Shown in pieces: positions 6,377 through 8,198 of a DNA stretch of 8,198 bases. Origin of the DNA: Chitinophaga pinensis (lineage in GTDB: Bacteria > Bacteroidota > Bacteroidia > M30B66); assembly GCA_943330985.1 (NCBI GenBank), contig CALQJV010000038.1, positions 1 through 8,198 on the forward strand, read 5' to 3'. Each line of letters begins with the position of its first letter. Positions within the stretch are counted from its first letter, which is position 1. Made by a program: the position numbers and the translations under genes. A model generated the notes under the pieces. It saw only the letters and a list, made by a program, of their open reading frames with translations. It ran no database searches and was not told the origin of the DNA.

Positions 6377-6384
6377 TACCTTTG
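6377..6384 (+). promoter_or_regulatory. Consensus -7 element of the metallophosphoesterase gene
   Basis: TACCTTTG matches TAnnTTTG exactly. It ends four bases before a GTG codon (6389) that opens a clean signal peptide, so transcription would begin at or next to the start codon. A T-run (6352-6355) lies 21 bases upstream as a weak -33 candidate. The element falls inside the reading frame if translation is taken from the TTG at 6341, which argues against that start. Confidence 0.6.
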
Positions 6385-6388
6385 CGGA

Positions 6389-7498
6389 GTGAAACATATT
6401 TTACCCATACTGCTTTTCTTGTTTTCATTTGTCTTTGAAATTCATGGACAAGATCGGATTGTGCATTCCATTTATCTAATTGGCGATACTGGCAATGATA
6501 CCATTCCCTCAGATGCATTGCAATTACTTGCTTTCGAAACCTTTAACGATACAGCAAGTTCGGTTGTTTTTCTTGGCGATAACTGCTATCCGCAAGGTTT
6601 AAATCCTAATCAATCGGCAAAAAAAAATGCCATTTCCCAAAGGAAATTATCATCACAATACGAATTGCTCGTTGCTTATCGCGGAAATGTTTCCATAATT
6701 CCAGGAAATCACGATTGGAGCAATGGCAAACGATCCGGCAAAAAAGCCATTCAATTACAGGCCGATTTTGCGAATTCTTGGTTTAAAGAAAATTCAATTG
6801 TAAAGAATAAAGATAAAGGAGTTTTTTCAACCCCACCTGGACTTCCTGGCCCAACGCAAATTTCTCTGAGTGATCAAATCGATTTGATTGCCTTGGATTC
6901 TCAATGGTGGTTGCAGTCGAATATGCTCAATTCTGTTGAGAAAATGCCAAATATGAATCGGAAGCAAACCCGAAAAGCAGCTTTGTTGAAATTGGATAGC
7001 ATGTTGGCTGAATCGAGCCGAAAAGGCCATGTTAGTATTGTTGCTGCTCATCATCCTTTATATAGCAATGGAAAACATGTGCATGTAAACGAGCCCATGC
7101 GCTCACTTGTTAATTTCACTCCATTTCAATTGTTCGGTTTGCTTGGATTGAACCGATATTTTAGTCAGGATTTGCCTCAGCCACGATACAAAAAGTATCG
7201 CAAAAGCGTTGAAGAAATCTTGCAGAAGTATCCCCAGGTTATTTATGTTTCGGGACACGAGCATGCCATGGAATATTTTGATATCAATAACATTCGTTGC
7301 ATTGTAAGTGGCTCAGGATCTAAGCAAACCGAACTAAATCGTTATCGCTATCAAGCAAGATTCATGGACGATAACCAACGGGGATTTTTTCGTATTTGCG
7401 TTTATGAATCAGGCAAAGTAAAGCTTCATGCTTTTGGTGTAAAAGATCGAGGTGAATACTGGAATACGCAAATATTCACCCTTCCCGCATTGAACTGA
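6389..7498 (+). CDS. Exported calcineurin-like metallophosphoesterase
   Basis: A 369-residue protein counted from the GTG at 6389. The frame extends to a TTG at 6341, but GTG gives a compact signal peptide (KH, hydrophobic 4-16, EIHGQ, cleavage near 20-21) and sits right behind a consensus -7 element. The metallophosphoesterase motifs are complete: GDTG (32-35, Asp33), GDNCYPQG (63-70), GNHDW (106-110), AHHPLYS (220-226) and GHEH (289-292). These ligate a di-metal centre for hydrolysis of phosphomono- or diesters, here in the periplasm or outside the cell. The GDNxY and GNHDW pattern resembles purple acid phosphatase-like enzymes. From memory, many Bacteroidota relatives are much longer and fused to an outer-membrane beta-barrel domain; this one ends after the hydrolase domain. 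The DedA gene follows after 34 bases and may be cotranscribed. Substrate is unknown. Confidence 0.88.
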   Translation: MKHILPILLFLFSFVFEIHGQDRIVHSIYLIGDTGNDTIPSDALQLLAFETFNDTASSVVFLGDNCYPQGLNPNQSAKKNAISQRKLSSQYELLVAYRGNVSIIPGNHDWSNGKRSGKKAIQLQADFANSWFKENSIVKNKDKGVFSTPPGLPGPTQISLSDQIDLIALDSQWWLQSNMLNSVEKMPNMNRKQTRKAALLKLDSMLAESSRKGHVSIVAAHHPLYSNGKHVHVNEPMRSLVNFTPFQLFGLLGLNRYFSQDLPQPRYKKYRKSVEEILQKYPQVIYVSGHEHAMEYFDINNIRCIVSGSGSKQTELNRYRYQARFMDDNQRGFFRICVYESGKVKLHAFGVKDRGEYWNTQIFTLPALN

Positions 7499-7502
7499 AT
7501 CG

Positions 7503-7510
7503 TACATTTA
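7503..7510 (+). promoter_or_regulatory. Possible -7 element upstream of the DedA gene
   Basis: TACATTTA differs from TAnnTTTG only in the last base and would give a leader of roughly 17 bases before the ATG at 7533. No good -33 element is visible, and the gene lies just behind the metallophosphoesterase gene, so readthrough may be its main source of transcript. Confidence 0.25.
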
Positions 7511-7532
7511 CTGCAAGTATTATTTTAAATAG

Positions 7533-8165
7533 ATGCTGGAAATTATCCAACAATTCCTCACATTTTTTCAACCTAAAAACATCATCGAGTATGGAGGTTT
7601 GATTTTCCTGCTTGCCGTTGTATTTGTTGAAAATGGTTTGTTCTTTGGGTTTTTTCTACCTGGCGATTCCTTGATGTTTACAGCGGGGCTATTATGTGCC
7701 ACAGGCGTGCTTAATCATCCCTTTGAATTAGTCATTTCGTTGGTTTTTATAACTGCAGTTTTAGGTAGCACATTTGGATATTACTTCGGATATAAAACAG
7801 GAGATCGCCTTCATACACGAGAAGATACTTTCTTTTTTCGAAAAAGTCATTTGCGAACTGCCGAAGAGTTTTATGCACGATATGGTTCGAGAACCTTAAT
7901 TATTGGGCGCTTTTTACCTGTAATCCGAACATTTGCTCCCATCGTAGCAGGTTTTATTAAAATGCCATTTGCAAATTTTATGTTTGCGAATATACTTGGC
8001 GCTGCTGCTTGGGTGGGTTCGCTTTTAACAATCGGATATTTTTTGGGAACCGTTTGGCCTAATGCAGAACATTATTTGGGTTATATCATACTTGCTCTGA
8101 TATTAATTACTGCAATTCCAGTAATATCAACATTTTTAAGAGCGAAGAGAAAATCAAAATCTTAA
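7533..8165 (+). CDS. DedA family membrane protein
   Basis: A 210-residue polytopic inner-membrane protein with the DedA/VTT domain (SNARE-associated family), normal length for bacterial DedA proteins. Conserved features are FVENGLFFGFFLPGDSLMFTAG (31-52), with Glu33 and Asp45, and GRFLPVIRTFAPIVAG (125-140), with Arg126 and Arg132. Their spacing parallels the essential acidic pair and arginine pair reported for E. coli YqjA/YghB, so the protein should be functional. Hydrophobic helices cover about 22-60, 65-88, 134-172 and 181-202, and the C-terminus is basic (RAKRKSKS). DedA proteins act in membrane homeostasis, and some members (such as Bacillus UptA) recycle the lipid carrier undecaprenyl phosphate across the membrane. 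The exact substrate here is inferred at best. It lies 34 bases after the metallophosphoesterase gene; no terminator is visible before the window ends. Confidence 0.92.
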   Translation: MLEIIQQFLTFFQPKNIIEYGGLIFLLAVVFVENGLFFGFFLPGDSLMFTAGLLCATGVLNHPFELVISLVFITAVLGSTFGYYFGYKTGDRLHTREDTFFFRKSHLRTAEEFYARYGSRTLIIGRFLPVIRTFAPIVAGFIKMPFANFMFANILGAAAWVGSLLTIGYFLGTVWPNAEHYLGYIILALILITAIPVISTFLRAKRKSKS

Positions 8166-8198
8166 TTATTCGCATTTTAAAAGATTTTTGTTTCTACA

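Noticed and set aside
6827..7054. Minus-strand open frame of 75 codons
   Set aside because: It is a shadow of the metallophosphoesterase gene, with no signal peptide, motif or promoter.
8166..8198. Hairpin or promoter after the DedA gene
   Set aside because: Only a short TTTTAAAA palindrome and a TTTTTG are visible before the window ends; neither is enough to call a terminator or a promoter.

Overview
The window reads as ordinary chromosomal DNA from a member of the Bacteroidota (the Flavobacteriales / Chitinophagales / Sphingobacteriales side). The evidence is AT-rich sequence, a bS21 protein of the Bacteroidota type, signal peptides ending in A-Q or G-Q, almost no Shine-Dalgarno sequences, and several matches to the Bacteroidota promoter -7 element TAnnTTTG. 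Gene density is high. There is no intergenic gap above about 160 bases, and I see no RNA gene, mobile element or CRISPR array.

Layout. 1-180 is the 3' end of a PstS-like periplasmic substrate-binding protein. It is followed, probably in the same operon, by a large exported TPR-repeat protein (211-1800) and a hairpin terminator. The convergent yajQ (cyclic-di-GMP-binding family) occupies 1858-2349. It is divergent from rpsU (bS21, 2504-2698), which has a textbook -7 element and a perfect hairpin terminator. A XerC/XerD-type tyrosine recombinase (2822-3703) follows, as is usual in this phylum. The next gene is then a PiT-family phosphate permease (3766-5172) rather than the expected hibernation factor. 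Converging on it, with one base between stop codons, is a membrane-anchored endonuclease/exonuclease/phosphatase-fold protein (5174-6328, minus). Divergent from that are an exported calcineurin-like metallophosphoesterase (probable GTG start at 6389, stop at 7498) and a DedA-family membrane protein (7533-8165).

How the genes may work together. The first block (PstS-like plus TPR) looks like the tail of an envelope operon, often found with ExbB/ExbD/TonB genes in Bacteroidota. The middle block is translation and chromosome housekeeping. The right half has a loose phosphate and envelope theme: Pi uptake, two predicted phosphohydrolases, and a DedA protein of a family tied to recycling of polyprenyl-phosphate lipid carriers. 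That theme is inference from family membership.

I found no convincing new multi-gene system. The best leads are regulatory: a tandem 11-bp-period repeat resembling a Pho box in front of the phosphate permease; -7 elements placed so close to the start codons of xerC, pit and the metallophosphoesterase that leaderless mRNAs are predicted; and an rpsU leader with no visible Shine-Dalgarno sequence.
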